From Thiodiazotropha sp040506195 (GTDB taxonomy: Bacteria > Pseudomonadota > Gammaproteobacteria > Chromatiales > Chromatiaceae): a DNA stretch of 64,000 bases. The stretch lies in NCBI GenBank assembly GCA_040506195.1, contig JBEVXH010000004.1, forward strand, positions 186,001-250,000. Reading direction: 5' to 3'. The position numbers were made by a program, and so were the translations under genes. Shown here piece after piece: positions 16,911 through 27,428 of the stretch; the first letter of the stretch is position 1, and each line of letters begins with the position of its first letter. Below the pieces are notes generated by a model, which saw only the letters and a program-made list of their open reading frames with translations, was not told where the DNA came from and did no database searches.

Positions 16911-18167
16911 ATGACTGCAAAAAATGCCTTCTATGCCCAATCGGGCGGGGTCACTGCGGTGATCAATTCCTCCGCTTGCGGGGTTATCGAAACCGCCCGC
17001 CAACACCCCGATAAGATTGCCAATGTCTACGCCGGACGCAATGGCATCATAGGCGCGCTTACCGAAGACCTGATCGATACCAGCGCCGAATCGGCTGAGG
17101 ATATCGCTGCTCTCAAACACACGCCTTCCGGTGGTTTCGGATCGTGCCGTTTCAAGCTGAAGAGCCTGGAAGACAATAAAAGGGAATATGAACGCCTGAT
17201 TGAGATTTTCAAGGCCCACAATATAGGCTACTTCTTCTACAATGGCGGCGGCGACTCGGCCGACACCTGCTATAAAGTCTCCCAGCTATCTGAAAAAATG
17301 GGGTTTCCGGTACAGGCTATTCATGTACCCAAGACGGTTGACAACGACCTGCCGATTACCGACAACTGCCCGGGTTTCGGTTCCGTAGCCAAGTATATCG
17401 CCGTCTCCACACTGGAGGCCTCTTACGATGTTCGCTCAATGGCTGCCACATCGACCAAGATATTCGTGATCGAAGTCATGGGCCGCCACGCCGGTTGGAT
17501 TGCCGCAGCCGGCGGTTTGGTCGAGGACAACAACATACCGGTTGTGATTCTCTTCCCCGAGGTAGAATTCAACCAGGAGAAATTCCTCGCCAAGGTGGAT
17601 GCCAAGGTCAAGGAGCATGGCTACTGTTCCATCGTGGTCTCTGAGGGTTGTCACTGGCCCGATGGTAAATTTCTTGCTGAACAGGGTACCCGCGACGCTT
17701 TCGGCCATGCCCAGTTGGGTGGTGCTGCTCCTGTGGTCGCCAACATGATCAAAGATGCCCTGGGCCACAAATTTCACTGGGCAGTCGCCGATTACCTGCA
17801 GCGGGCTGCACGCCACCTCGCCTCTGAATCTGACGTAGAACAGGCCTATGCCCTAGGCAAAGCGGCAGTGGAAAAGGCCCTGGAAGGCAAAAATTCCATC
17901 ATGCCCACGGTCGTACGCGAGTCATCCAGTCCCTACAAATGGAGCATCGGCGAGGCGCCCCTGAGCGAGGTGGCAAACGTTGAGAAAATGATGCCGATGG
18001 AGTTCATCACGGATGACGGCTTTGGTATCACAGACGCCTGCAAGGAGTACCTCTATCCCCTGATCAAGGGCGAGGCCTATCCTCCCTACACGGAAAACGG
18101 CATGCCAGACTATGTCACTATGAAAGGTGTGGCGGTACCCAGGAAACTGGATAGCTTTGAACTTTAA
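16911..18167 (+). CDS. pfp: PPi-type 6-phosphofructokinase
   Basis: Reversible fructose-6-phosphate / fructose-1,6-bisphosphate interconversion using pyrophosphate, 418 residues. The phosphoryl-donor site reads NGGGDSAD (112-118) rather than the ATP-type GGDGS. The catalytic motif is PKTVDND (140-146), where the ATP enzymes have GTIDND; the Lys is the PPi-type signature. MGRHAGW (about 190) binds the sugar phosphate. In methanotrophs and sulfur-oxidising symbionts such enzymes run glycolysis/gluconeogenesis and can also act in the Calvin cycle, regenerating PPi. The gene is followed by an intrinsic terminator and then hppA, so PPi made by one enzyme could energise the membrane through the other. 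An AAGGGGAT ribosome site precedes the ATG. Confidence 0.93.
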   Translation: MTAKNAFYAQSGGVTAVINSSACGVIETARQHPDKIANVYAGRNGIIGALTEDLIDTSAESAEDIAALKHTPSGGFGSCRFKLKSLEDNKREYERLIEIFKAHNIGYFFYNGGGDSADTCYKVSQLSEKMGFPVQAIHVPKTVDNDLPITDNCPGFGSVAKYIAVSTLEASYDVRSMAATSTKIFVIEVMGRHAGWIAAAGGLVEDNNIPVVILFPEVEFNQEKFLAKVDAKVKEHGYCSIVVSEGCHWPDGKFLAEQGTRDAFGHAQLGGAAPVVANMIKDALGHKFHWAVADYLQRAARHLASESDVEQAYALGKAAVEKALEGKNSIMPTVVRESSSPYKWSIGEAPLSEVANVEKMMPMEFITDDGFGITDACKEYLYPLIKGEAYPPYTENGMPDYVTMKGVAVPRKLDSFEL

Positions 18168-18178
18168 TCTAAATCAAT

Positions 18179-18204
18179 AGGGGCTTAAAAGCCCCTTTTT
18201 TTGT
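18179..18204 (+). terminator. Rho-independent terminator after pfp
   Basis: GGGGCTTAAAAGCCCC followed by TTTTTTT: a 6-bp stem, 4-base loop and U-tract, 12 bases after the pfp stop codon. It separates pfp from hppA, so hppA should have its own promoter in the 18205-18329 gap. Confidence 0.88.
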
Positions 18205-18329
18205 GCGCCCAACCCTGCCAGAATGGTCTGCTGATCGAAACCGGCCTGACCGGACCACGTCAGGGCTCAGGTGGTGTAAATGAATTGTTACCAGAACCCA
18301 TTTCGTCTATCTCATTGGAGGATGTATAA

Positions 18330-20369
<2,040 letters not shown>

Positions 20370-20393
20370 TCGAGACCGCAGAGTCGATTCACT

Positions 20394-20420
20394 AAGGGGA
20401 GCTTCGGCTCCCCTTTTTTC
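20394..20420 (+). terminator. Rho-independent terminator after hppA
   Basis: GGGGAGCTTCGGCTCCCC followed by TTTTTT, a 7-bp stem closed by a UUCG-type tetraloop, 25 bases after the hppA stop. Confidence 0.92.
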
Positions 20421-20808
20421 GTAACGGCCCCTACCTGTTCGTGCGGATAACTGACACAAAATTCACAAACCGTTAATGGGCGCCAATCACCGCTGACTAA
20501 AACAAGCGCCATACCTGGACAAAAAACGTTGATCGGCATCCCCTGAATTGTGCTAATTGGCGATCAAGGCCGTCGTATAAATTGCTTTATCGCTCATCTG
20601 GCCCGGAAGCGCCTGTGCGGCCTGATTCGATGCAGAAACCTGTATAATTCCACAATTCCATTGTGGACATCAGTTTGAATATTTAGCGATCTCACACTGG
20701 CTTTGGGCTAGACACCCGACGAGGTTATCCGTAATCTTCACACCTCACACGAATTCCGGCCCGCCTGCCGGAAATAATCAGCTACGATCAACCGCAAGGG
20801 TCTCAAAT
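20421..20808 (+). promoter_or_regulatory. Leader region of ppa with -10 box and palindromic operator candidate
   Basis: A 388-base gene-free stretch. A good -10 hexamer TATAAT is at 20643-20648, though no -35 at ideal spacing is clear (CTGATT at 20622 with a 15-base spacer is the nearest). Immediately after the -10 lies an exact 7-bp inverted repeat CCACAAT-TCC-ATTGTGG (20650-20666), placed where a repressor would block transcription. The start of ppa is about 150 bases further on, leaving a long untranslated leader with nothing I recognise. Confidence 0.45.
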
Positions 20809-21357
20809 ATGAATCTGGACCGAGTCTCCTCAGGAAAGAATATTCCTGATGAAATCAATGTCATTATCGAAATCCCGTCCAACGCCGATCCGGTCAAATA
20901 TGAGGTGGACAAGGATACAGGCGCCATGTTTGTCGACCGTATCCTGCGCACCGCCATGCACTATCCGGCCAACTACGGGTATATCCCGCACACGCTCTCT
21001 GACGATGGAGACCCCTGCGACGTGATGGTGCCCACCGCTTTCCCGTTGATCCCCGGCTCAGTGATCCGCTGCCGCCCGGTAGCCGTTTTGAAAATGACCG
21101 ATGAGTCCGGTGATGACGCCAAGGTCGTTGCGGTGCCGGCGGATGACGTTTCAAGTCGCTGGAGACATGTCAAATCGGCGGACGACATGCCTGAGGAACT
21201 GATGGAACGCATTGCCCACTTCTTCGAACACTACAAAGACCTCGATGAGGGTAAATGGGTACGCGTTAAGGGCTGGGAAGGCGCCGAGGCCGCCAAACAG
21301 GAGGTCCGCAACTCGGTGCAGATGTACAAAGACGCACCGGAAAAACCGAACTTCTAA
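20809..21357 (+). CDS. ppa: Soluble inorganic pyrophosphatase
   Basis: Family I pyrophosphatase, 182 residues. The metal-binding signature DDGDPCDVMV contains the D-x-D-P-x-D motif. MHYPANYGYIPHTL and the Lys/Tyr-rich KGWEGAEAAKQEV region complete the active site. Its presence near a PPi-using phosphofructokinase and a PPi-driven proton pump is notable, because a fast soluble PPase would drain the PPi pool; the three must be separated in time or regulated. Confidence 0.96.
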   Translation: MNLDRVSSGKNIPDEINVIIEIPSNADPVKYEVDKDTGAMFVDRILRTAMHYPANYGYIPHTLSDDGDPCDVMVPTAFPLIPGSVIRCRPVAVLKMTDESGDDAKVVAVPADDVSSRWRHVKSADDMPEELMERIAHFFEHYKDLDEGKWVRVKGWEGAEAAKQEVRNSVQMYKDAPEKPNF

Positions 21358-21380
21358 GCCATGAACGGCCCTTCATGGCT
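21357..21380 (+). terminator. Hairpin directly after ppa stop codon
   Basis: Exact 9-bp inverted repeat AGCCATGAA - 6 bases - TTCATGGCT starting at the last base of the ppa stop codon. There is no U-tract, so it may be a 3'-end stabilising hairpin or a factor-dependent terminator. Confidence 0.45.
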
Positions 21381-21428
21381 AACTATACTCCCCTATGTCC
21401 TGGTACCGTAGCGAGGAAGTAGCACGCG

Positions 21429-21968
21429 ATGAAAATCTGCATTCTCTCTGACAGCCACGATCATATTCCCTTGCTGGAAGCAGCTGTTGAGGCGGCCAAG
21501 GCCGAGGATGCGGAAGCAATTTTGCACTGTGGCGATGTGGTCGCGCCGAGCACGCTGCACTGTCTGGACAAGTTTGACTTACCGGTGCATGTCATCCACG
21601 GCAACAATAGCGGTGATCTCTATACCCTGGGGCGGCTAGCCAGCCGGGATGAGAACAATATTCACTACCACGGCATGGATGCCGCTGTCGAATTGGCAGG
21701 GCGTAATATATTTCTCGTCCACTACCCCCACTATGCAAGGGCCATGGCTGCAACCGGTGACTGGGATCTGGTGTGTTGCGGTCACAGCCATAAATTAAAA
21801 ATTGAGCAACTCGTGAATATCAAAGGCAGTGTCACCCATTTGGTCAATCCCGGTACGATTGGTGGTGTCGGTAAATCTCCTGCAACCTATGTCATGGCCG
21901 ACCTGGAGAATATGACCTTTGAATTGCGAGAGGTTTCTAAGCAGATTGAGCTTGACGCTGGACGATAG
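21429..21968 (+). CDS. Metallophosphoesterase, YfcE/MJ0936-like
   Basis: A 179-residue calcineurin-like phosphodiesterase. The metal-binding blocks are SDSHDH (8-13), HCGDVV (about 36-41), GNNSGD (about 60-65), HYPHYA and CGHSHK (about 119). Small proteins of this class hydrolyse phosphodiesters in vitro; the physiological substrate is generally unknown. A GAGGAAG ribosome site precedes the ATG. Its TAG stop codon is also the first three bases of a degenerate copy of the dispersed repeat element. Confidence 0.88.
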   Translation: MKICILSDSHDHIPLLEAAVEAAKAEDAEAILHCGDVVAPSTLHCLDKFDLPVHVIHGNNSGDLYTLGRLASRDENNIHYHGMDAAVELAGRNIFLVHYPHYARAMAATGDWDLVCCGHSHKLKIEQLVNIKGSVTHLVNPGTIGGVGKSPATYVMADLENMTFELREVSKQIELDAGR

Positions 21969-22062
21969 GACCTGTCAGCACTGATTCAGACCGGCTCTGT
22001 TTAGCCGGAAAAAGCGCCAATCGAGGCGCGAGGAGAGTCGTTTGGTAATTCAAACTCTGTTG
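21966..22062 (-). repeat. Degenerate copy of the 98-bp inverted-repeat element
   Basis: Aligned without gaps to the reverse complement of the element at 44889-44986, this stretch keeps one end (TAGGACCTGTCAGCACTGAT) and the central hairpin AAAAAGCGCC-AATCGA-GGCGC; the other end is worn. In the hairpin the two stem arms are unchanged between copies while the loop has changed. The copy supplies the stop codon of the upstream phosphodiesterase gene. Confidence 0.68.
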
Positions 22063-22084
22063 TCTGCGAACGACAGGAGCACTC

Positions 22085-22564
22085 ATGACTGATTTCACTC
22101 ACTTCAATGCCTCCGGTGAGGCCCATATGGTCAATGTCGGGAACAAGCCATCGACCAGGCGCAGGGCCATCACAGAGGGCCGTATCACCATGCAACCCGA
22201 AACCCTGCGGATGATTCTGGCAGGCAGCCATAAGAAGGGAGACGTGCTAGGCGTCGCCCGTATCGCCGGCATCATGGCCGCCAAGAGGGCGCCGGAACTG
22301 GTTCCGTTATGCCACCCGCTTTCACTGACCAAGGTTGAGATCGACCTTCGTCCCGATGAGAGCGAGAATGCAATCCACTGCCATACCCACGTGGAAAATG
22401 TAGGACAGACCGGTGTTGAAATCGAAGCCTTGTGCGCGACCCAGATCACCCTCCTGACTATCTATGACATGTGCAAGGCCGTTGACAGGGGCATGATAAT
22501 CAGCGACATTCGGCTGACGGAAAAGAGCGGGGGAAAGTCGGGCGAGTGGAAAATAACCGACTAA
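22085..22564 (+). CDS. moaC: Cyclic pyranopterin monophosphate synthase MoaC
   Basis: Second step of molybdenum cofactor synthesis, 159 residues. Family motifs are FTHFNASGEAHMVNVG, the active-site region LVPLCHPLSLTKV (about 74-86), and TGVEIEALCATQITLLTIYDMCKAVD. It ends with the typical GKSGEW. No other moa/moe gene is adjacent. Ribosome site CAGGAGC. Confidence 0.96.
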   Translation: MTDFTHFNASGEAHMVNVGNKPSTRRRAITEGRITMQPETLRMILAGSHKKGDVLGVARIAGIMAAKRAPELVPLCHPLSLTKVEIDLRPDESENAIHCHTHVENVGQTGVEIEALCATQITLLTIYDMCKAVDRGMIISDIRLTEKSGGKSGEWKITD

Positions 22565-22675
22565 AGTTAAAAACAATCCTGCCGCACTAAGTTGTACGGC
22601 TGCGTGATCCCTGTCACAATGCCTGGATTTTCTATTGACAAATCAGACATTACTCGCGGGCATAGGGAAGCAGTT

Positions 22676-23131
22676 ATGAGCAAATTCGTAGAATGGTCCG
22701 ACGCACTCAGTGTCGGCATTGAAGAAATCGATGAACAGCACAAGATGCTCGTCGAGCTCGTCAATAAGATGCATGAAGCCATTCATCAACGCCATGGCAG
22801 TGATGTAGTGAAGAGTATCCTGGGCGATCTGGCTGACTACACCAGGATCCATTTTGCGGTTGAAGAGAGCTTGATGCGAATCCTCAACTACCCTGGCTAT
22901 GAAGATCATAAAGAGATACATGAAGAGCTGCTCCAGTCCGTTGCCGACCTGCAGGAAAAAGTAACCACCGGCAAGACCGCCATCGGTTTTGAGCTGATGC
23001 ACTTTCTCAAGACCTGGCTGACCAAACACATCATGGAGGAGGACATGGAATATAGCGGCTTTTTCCTCAAGGCAGGCGCTCAACCCAGGTTGAGTAAAAA
23101 ATCCTGGATCCAGCGACTCTGGAGCAGCTGA
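22676..23131 (+). CDS. Bacteriohemerythrin
   Basis: A 151-residue di-iron O2-binding protein. The ligand pattern is complete: His in DEQHKMLV, HFAVEE (H-x3-E), HKEIHEE (H-x3-H) and HIMEEDMEY (H-x4-D). Single-domain hemerythrins bind O2 for storage, delivery or sensing in microaerobic bacteria. I start at the ATG at 22676 (MSKFVEWSDALSVGI, the standard family start); an in-frame TTG 28 codons upstream adds nothing recognisable. Confidence 0.92.
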   Translation: MSKFVEWSDALSVGIEEIDEQHKMLVELVNKMHEAIHQRHGSDVVKSILGDLADYTRIHFAVEESLMRILNYPGYEDHKEIHEELLQSVADLQEKVTTGKTAIGFELMHFLKTWLTKHIMEEDMEYSGFFLKAGAQPRLSKKSWIQRLWSS

Positions 23132-23174
23132 CCCAAACAGCCGCCATGGCATTTCGAGACATTGTAGCAATGCC

Positions 23175-23798
23175 ATGAATCCCTATTATCAGCGGGCCCA
23201 TTTCCTGAAAAGTGCGGCCCGACTATCCCAATCCCCGACAGACAGCGGTTTCGAGGTGGCGTTTGCCGGACGCTCCAATGCCGGAAAATCCAGTGCCCTG
23301 AACGCCTTATGCGGACAGAAATCTCTGGCGCGAACCAGTAAAACACCGGGCAGGACCCAACTTCTCAACTTCTTCTCTTTGGACAGCGACCGTCGCCTGG
23401 TAGACCTGCCGGGCTATGGCTATGCCAAGGTTGCGGAATCGATCAAGAAAGAGTGGCAAAAGACACTTGCTTACTACATCGAGCAACGGCAATGCCTCCG
23501 GGGCATGATTTTGTTGATGGATATCCGTCATCCGCTGACAGCGTTCGATCTGCAGATGTTGCAATGGAATACCTACCATGGCCTACCGACACACATCCTC
23601 CTGACCAAAGCCGACAAACTCAAGACCGGCGCTGGCAAAAACACCCTGTTGAAGGTCAAAAAGGAACTCGGTGATCGCCCGGAGATCTCAGTCCAACGCT
23701 TCTCCGCATTGAAAAAACAGGGCATTGACGAGTGTCACCGGGTGCTGGACCTGTGGTTTGAACTGGAACTAGACTCACACACTCAGCCATCCCGCTGA
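23175..23798 (+). CDS. engB: Ribosome biogenesis GTPase EngB/YihA
   Basis: Small P-loop GTPase for 50S assembly, 207 residues. G1 is GRSNAGKSS, G3 is DLPGYG and G4 is TKADK; the switch I Thr lies in KTPGRTQLLNF. It lies next to polA in convergent orientation, as in E. coli (yihA-polA). Confidence 0.96.
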   Translation: MNPYYQRAHFLKSAARLSQSPTDSGFEVAFAGRSNAGKSSALNALCGQKSLARTSKTPGRTQLLNFFSLDSDRRLVDLPGYGYAKVAESIKKEWQKTLAYYIEQRQCLRGMILLMDIRHPLTAFDLQMLQWNTYHGLPTHILLTKADKLKTGAGKNTLLKVKKELGDRPEISVQRFSALKKQGIDECHRVLDLWFELELDSHTQPSR

Positions 23799-23817
23799 AA
23801 ACTGACCCGCTGGTCGC

Positions 23818-23863
23818 TAAAAAAGAAAGCCCCATCAGCCTAAGGGGAGAGACTGACGGGGCC
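23818..23863 (-). terminator. Rho-independent terminator of polA
   Basis: Read on the minus strand: a stem of GCCCCGTCAG pairing with CTGATGGGGC (one G-U pair), with a 14-base loop, followed by TTTCTTTTTT. It lies about 110 bases beyond the polA stop codon, between the convergent polA and engB genes. Confidence 0.8.
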
Positions 23864-23969
23864 GGATCTTCCCGGATGGGGTCACCGGGAAGGTTGGGTC
23901 GCAAAGGGAGGAAAAGCGACCCTCGTCGTACGACTTACAGCTAGATAGACTGGTGATTTTATATAAAGT

Positions 23970-26672
23970 TCAATGTGCCTGATCCCAGTTGTCGCCGACC
24001 CCTACATCCACCAGCAAGGGCACTGCCAAACTGGCCGCAGCCTCCATAAAATTCGCAATAATACCCTTTGCTTCAATGACATAGGACTCTTCGGCCTCCA
24101 GTACCAGTTCATCATGAACCTGCATAAGAAGTCGTGCGGGTGGTGTGCTGGCCTCTATCCAGGCATCTACAGCCAACATGGCGCGTTTGATGATATCAGC
24201 CGCACTCCCCTGCATCGGCGCATTGATCGCCGTACGCTCGGCAGCCGTCCTGCGTTGATGATTTTTTGCGTTGATATCGGGCAGGTAAAGACGGCGGCCG
24301 AAAAGGGTCTCGACATAACCCTGATCATGGGCCAGTTCCCGCGTCTGATCCATGAATGCCTGCACTCCGGGGTAGCGTTTGAAATAGAGATCCACATAGG
24401 CCTGGGCCGCGTTTCTCTCAATACCCAACTGACGCGCCAGACCAAATGCGGACATGCCGTAGATCAAACCGAAGTTGATCGCCTTGGCAGAGCGTCGCTG
24501 CTCCGCAGTCACACGATCCAGCGGCTCGTCGAAAACCTCCGCCGCTGTAGCCCGATGGATATCCTTGCCTTCGGAAAATGCCCGTAGAAGCCCTTCATCC
24601 CCTGACAGATGGGCCATGATCCTCAACTCTATCTGGGAGTAGTCCGCTGCCAGCATCTTCCAGCCCGGTTGCGCTACAAATGCCCGGCGAATGCGCCTCC
24701 CAGCCTCTGTGCGTACCGGAATATTCTGCAGATTTGGGTCGGTGGAGGAGAGTCGTCCTGTCGCGGCCACCGCCTGGTGGTATGAGGTGTGGACACGGCC
24801 GGTCCGCGGATTGACCATCTCAGGCAGTTTATCCGTATAGGTCGACTTGAGCTTGGAGAGACCGCGATGCTCCAGAATCACTGCCGGCAGCTCATGCCCC
24901 TGTTCCGCCAATTCGACCAACACCGATTCCGCCGTTGAGGGTGCCCCCTTGGGTGTCTTTGCAATCACCGGGAGTTCCAGTTCGCTGAAGAAGACCTCCC
25001 CAATCTGCTTCGGAGAGCCCAAATTGAAACTATGGCCGGCAAGGGAATAGGCCTTCTGTTCGAGTTGGTGCATGCCCTTTGCCAACTCATCGCTCTGCTT
25101 GCGCAGCATACTGCTGTCGATAGCCACACCGGTTCGCTCCATCCTCGATAACACCGGAATCAAGGCCACCTCAAGTTCCGTCAACAAAGATGTTAGTGAA
25201 GGCTCACTATCGAATTTCGGCCAGAAAAAATCATGCAGGCGAAGGGTAATATCCGCATCTTCAGCCGCATATGGGGCGGCTAACTCCAGATCGATTTGAT
25301 TAAAGGTCAACTGCTTCCTGCCTTTGCCTGCTATCGTCTCAAAGTGGATTGTCTCATGTTGCAGATAGCGCCTGGCCATGGAGTCCATGTCATGCCGTGT
25401 AGCCGTAGAATCGAGCACGTAGGATTCGAGCATGGTGTCATAGGCAATACCTTGCATATCGATGCCGTAGCGGGCCAATACACTCATATCGTATTTCAGA
25501 TTTTGACCCACCTTTTTCAGCTTTGGATTCTCTAAAAGCGGCTTCAAGTGAGTAAGCACCAACTCACGCGACAGCTGTGTTGGCGCACCCGGATAGTCGT
25601 GACCGACAGGAACATACGCTGCCTCGCCAGGGCGTACCGCAAATGAGAGCCCGACCAGTTCTGCCTGCATATAGTCGAGACTGGTGGTTTCCGTATCGAA
25701 AGCGAACAGGCCATGGGCCTCCAGCTGCGCGATCCATCTTATCAACGCCGGCTCACTCAATACTGTCTCATAGTTTACAGCGGTTTGTTCCGCTGCCTGC
25801 TGTTGCTCATCCGGTTCCACATCATCCAGGGTTGCGAGCAGGCGGTTCGATCCCATCCATTGATAGTGACGCCGTAATTCAGCACTGTCCCGCTCAACCG
25901 GCTGGTAATCGGTTGGGCTCATTTCAAGGCTGACGTCGAGCTTTATGGTTGCCAGTTCACGGGAGAGCGGCAGTTGCGCTAGACTGGCGCGCAGATTCTC
26001 GCCGATCTTGCCCTTGATCTCATCCGCATGTTTGATCAGATTATCCAGGGTGCCGTAGGTATTGAGCCACTTTGCCGCGGTTTTAGGACCACACTTCGGA
26101 ACACCCGGTATGTTATCGACCGTGTCACCCACCAGGGCCAGGTAGTCAATAATCTGGTCGGGCCTGACGCCGAACTTGTCCATCACCCCCGCCATATCGG
26201 TGGTGGTCTCTGACATGGTGTTGATCAGCGTGACGTGTTCGTTCACCAGCTGTGCCATATCCTTGTCGCCCGTGGAAATCATAGTCTCTATGCCCTGTTC
26301 CGTGGCCTGTCGAGCCAAGGTGCCGATCACATCGTCCGCCTCGACCCCGGGTACCACCAGCATCGGCAAGCCCATCGCACGAATGATCGCATGCAGAGGC
26401 TCTAACTGATCGCGCAGGTCGTCCGGCATGGGGGGGCGATTGGCCTTGTACTCCGGATAAATCTCATTTCTGAAACTTCCGCCGGGGGCATCGAATACGA
26501 CCACCATGTAGTCGGGATCGAAATCGCTGATCAGCCGACGCAGCATGTTCAGTACGCCGACAATCGCACCTGTTGGTTCACCTTGCGAGTTGCTGAGGTC
26601 GGGCAGGGCATGATAGGCGCGAAACAGGTAGGAGGAGCCATCGACCAGGACAAATGGGGATGATTTAGACAT
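23970..26672 (-). CDS. polA: DNA polymerase I
   Basis: Repair and Okazaki-fragment polymerase, 900 residues from MSKSSPFVLVDGSSYLFRAYHAL. The 5'-3' exonuclease domain comprises residues 1-~290. The 3'-5' proofreading exonuclease is intact: FDTETTSLD with DSTATRHDMDSMARRYL and YAAEDADITLRL. The polymerase motifs are DYSQIELR (A), RRSAKAINFGLIYGMSAFGLA (B) and QVHDELVLE (C). Two ATGs are possible (26690 and 26672), neither with a strong ribosome site; the second gives the usual family N-terminus. Confidence 0.96.
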   Translation of the reverse strand: MSKSSPFVLVDGSSYLFRAYHALPDLSNSQGEPTGAIVGVLNMLRRLISDFDPDYMVVVFDAPGGSFRNEIYPEYKANRPPMPDDLRDQLEPLHAIIRAMGLPMLVVPGVEADDVIGTLARQATEQGIETMISTGDKDMAQLVNEHVTLINTMSETTTDMAGVMDKFGVRPDQIIDYLALVGDTVDNIPGVPKCGPKTAAKWLNTYGTLDNLIKHADEIKGKIGENLRASLAQLPLSRELATIKLDVSLEMSPTDYQPVERDSAELRRHYQWMGSNRLLATLDDVEPDEQQQAAEQTAVNYETVLSEPALIRWIAQLEAHGLFAFDTETTSLDYMQAELVGLSFAVRPGEAAYVPVGHDYPGAPTQLSRELVLTHLKPLLENPKLKKVGQNLKYDMSVLARYGIDMQGIAYDTMLESYVLDSTATRHDMDSMARRYLQHETIHFETIAGKGRKQLTFNQIDLELAAPYAAEDADITLRLHDFFWPKFDSEPSLTSLLTELEVALIPVLSRMERTGVAIDSSMLRKQSDELAKGMHQLEQKAYSLAGHSFNLGSPKQIGEVFFSELELPVIAKTPKGAPSTAESVLVELAEQGHELPAVILEHRGLSKLKSTYTDKLPEMVNPRTGRVHTSYHQAVAATGRLSSTDPNLQNIPVRTEAGRRIRRAFVAQPGWKMLAADYSQIELRIMAHLSGDEGLLRAFSEGKDIHRATAAEVFDEPLDRVTAEQRRSAKAINFGLIYGMSAFGLARQLGIERNAAQAYVDLYFKRYPGVQAFMDQTRELAHDQGYVETLFGRRLYLPDINAKNHQRRTAAERTAINAPMQGSAADIIKRAMLAVDAWIEASTPPARLLMQVHDELVLEAEESYVIEAKGIIANFMEAAASLAVPLLVDVGVGDNWDQAH

Positions 26673-26896
26673 AAGCAGCGGAAAATCCATAAAAATTTTT
26701 GCTTGAAAATAGTAGCTAAATCAAACCATTTTGTCGCCGGTTTCACAAACCTGCAGTGTGACCGCACTATGTCCTACTGTTTTTCTTGGTCTTTACGAAA
26801 ATCTGATCTATCTTTTTAGAGCATGGACTCAATCGAGCCCCTAGAACTAATAATGCATAAAGCTACAACGAACTACCATCACCACTGGAGACGACC

Positions 26897-27241
26897 ATGC
26901 CCGAAATGAACCCGATGGCTGTCGAGAACAGCAACACACCGGAAGGTTTCGATGAGTGGACCGAAGAGCAGGCGATTGCCTTGGCCTCGGAAGAAGATAT
27001 CGCGTTAACTGATGCGCATTGGGAGATGATCCATTTCCTGCGCCGCCACTGCGAAGAGCATGGCGCCACCTGCAGCGCCAGACTGGTGCTTAAGGCGATG
27101 ACGACACAAGTCAAGGACCGAGGCGGCAAAAAATATCTCTATACGCTCTTTCCAAGAGGTCCGGTAGTCCAAGCGTGTAAGATAGCCGGTATTCCGCTGC
27201 CACCCTACTCATTGGACCTTTCCTTCGGTAGTGTGCACTGA
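26897..27241 (+). CDS. DsrC/TusE-family protein lacking the C-terminal redox cysteine
   Basis: A 114-residue protein with the DsrC fold signature: DAHWEMIHFLRRHCEEHG, ARLVLKAMT and LYTLFPRGPVVQACKIAGIP. True DsrC has CysB about 11 residues before CysA at the penultimate position, and TusE has CysA only. Here Cys94 occupies the CysB position but Ser105 stands where CysA should be, and a nine-residue extension follows. It therefore cannot form the DsrC trisulfide or relay sulfur in the known way. It may be one of the regulatory DsrC-like paralogues; its partner is unknown. It is followed by its own terminator and stands alone. Confidence 0.82.
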   Translation: MPEMNPMAVENSNTPEGFDEWTEEQAIALASEEDIALTDAHWEMIHFLRRHCEEHGATCSARLVLKAMTTQVKDRGGKKYLYTLFPRGPVVQACKIAGIPLPPYSLDLSFGSVH

Positions 27242-27269
27242 CAAAAATCTCGATACTTACAGCTTACAA

Positions 27270-27289
27270 GGGGCGACCAGCCCCTTTTT
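27270..27289 (+). terminator. Rho-independent terminator after DsrC-like gene
   Basis: GGGGC-GACCA-GCCCC followed by TTTTT, 29 bases after the stop codon. Confidence 0.8.
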
Positions 27290-27428
27290 GACACCAATCC
27301 GTCAACACTAGCTGCCATATTTTCCTCAAGATGTGGCCGCTTCGGTCGCAAACGAAGGAAACCAATAGATCCGGAACGATAATCTCCACCAATTAAACAG
27401 GGACGATAATAAGTCGGTACAGATTACC

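Noticed and set aside
20460..20600. Further copy of the dispersed element suggested by GGCGCCAATCA
   Set aside because: Only about ten bases match, without either terminal repeat.
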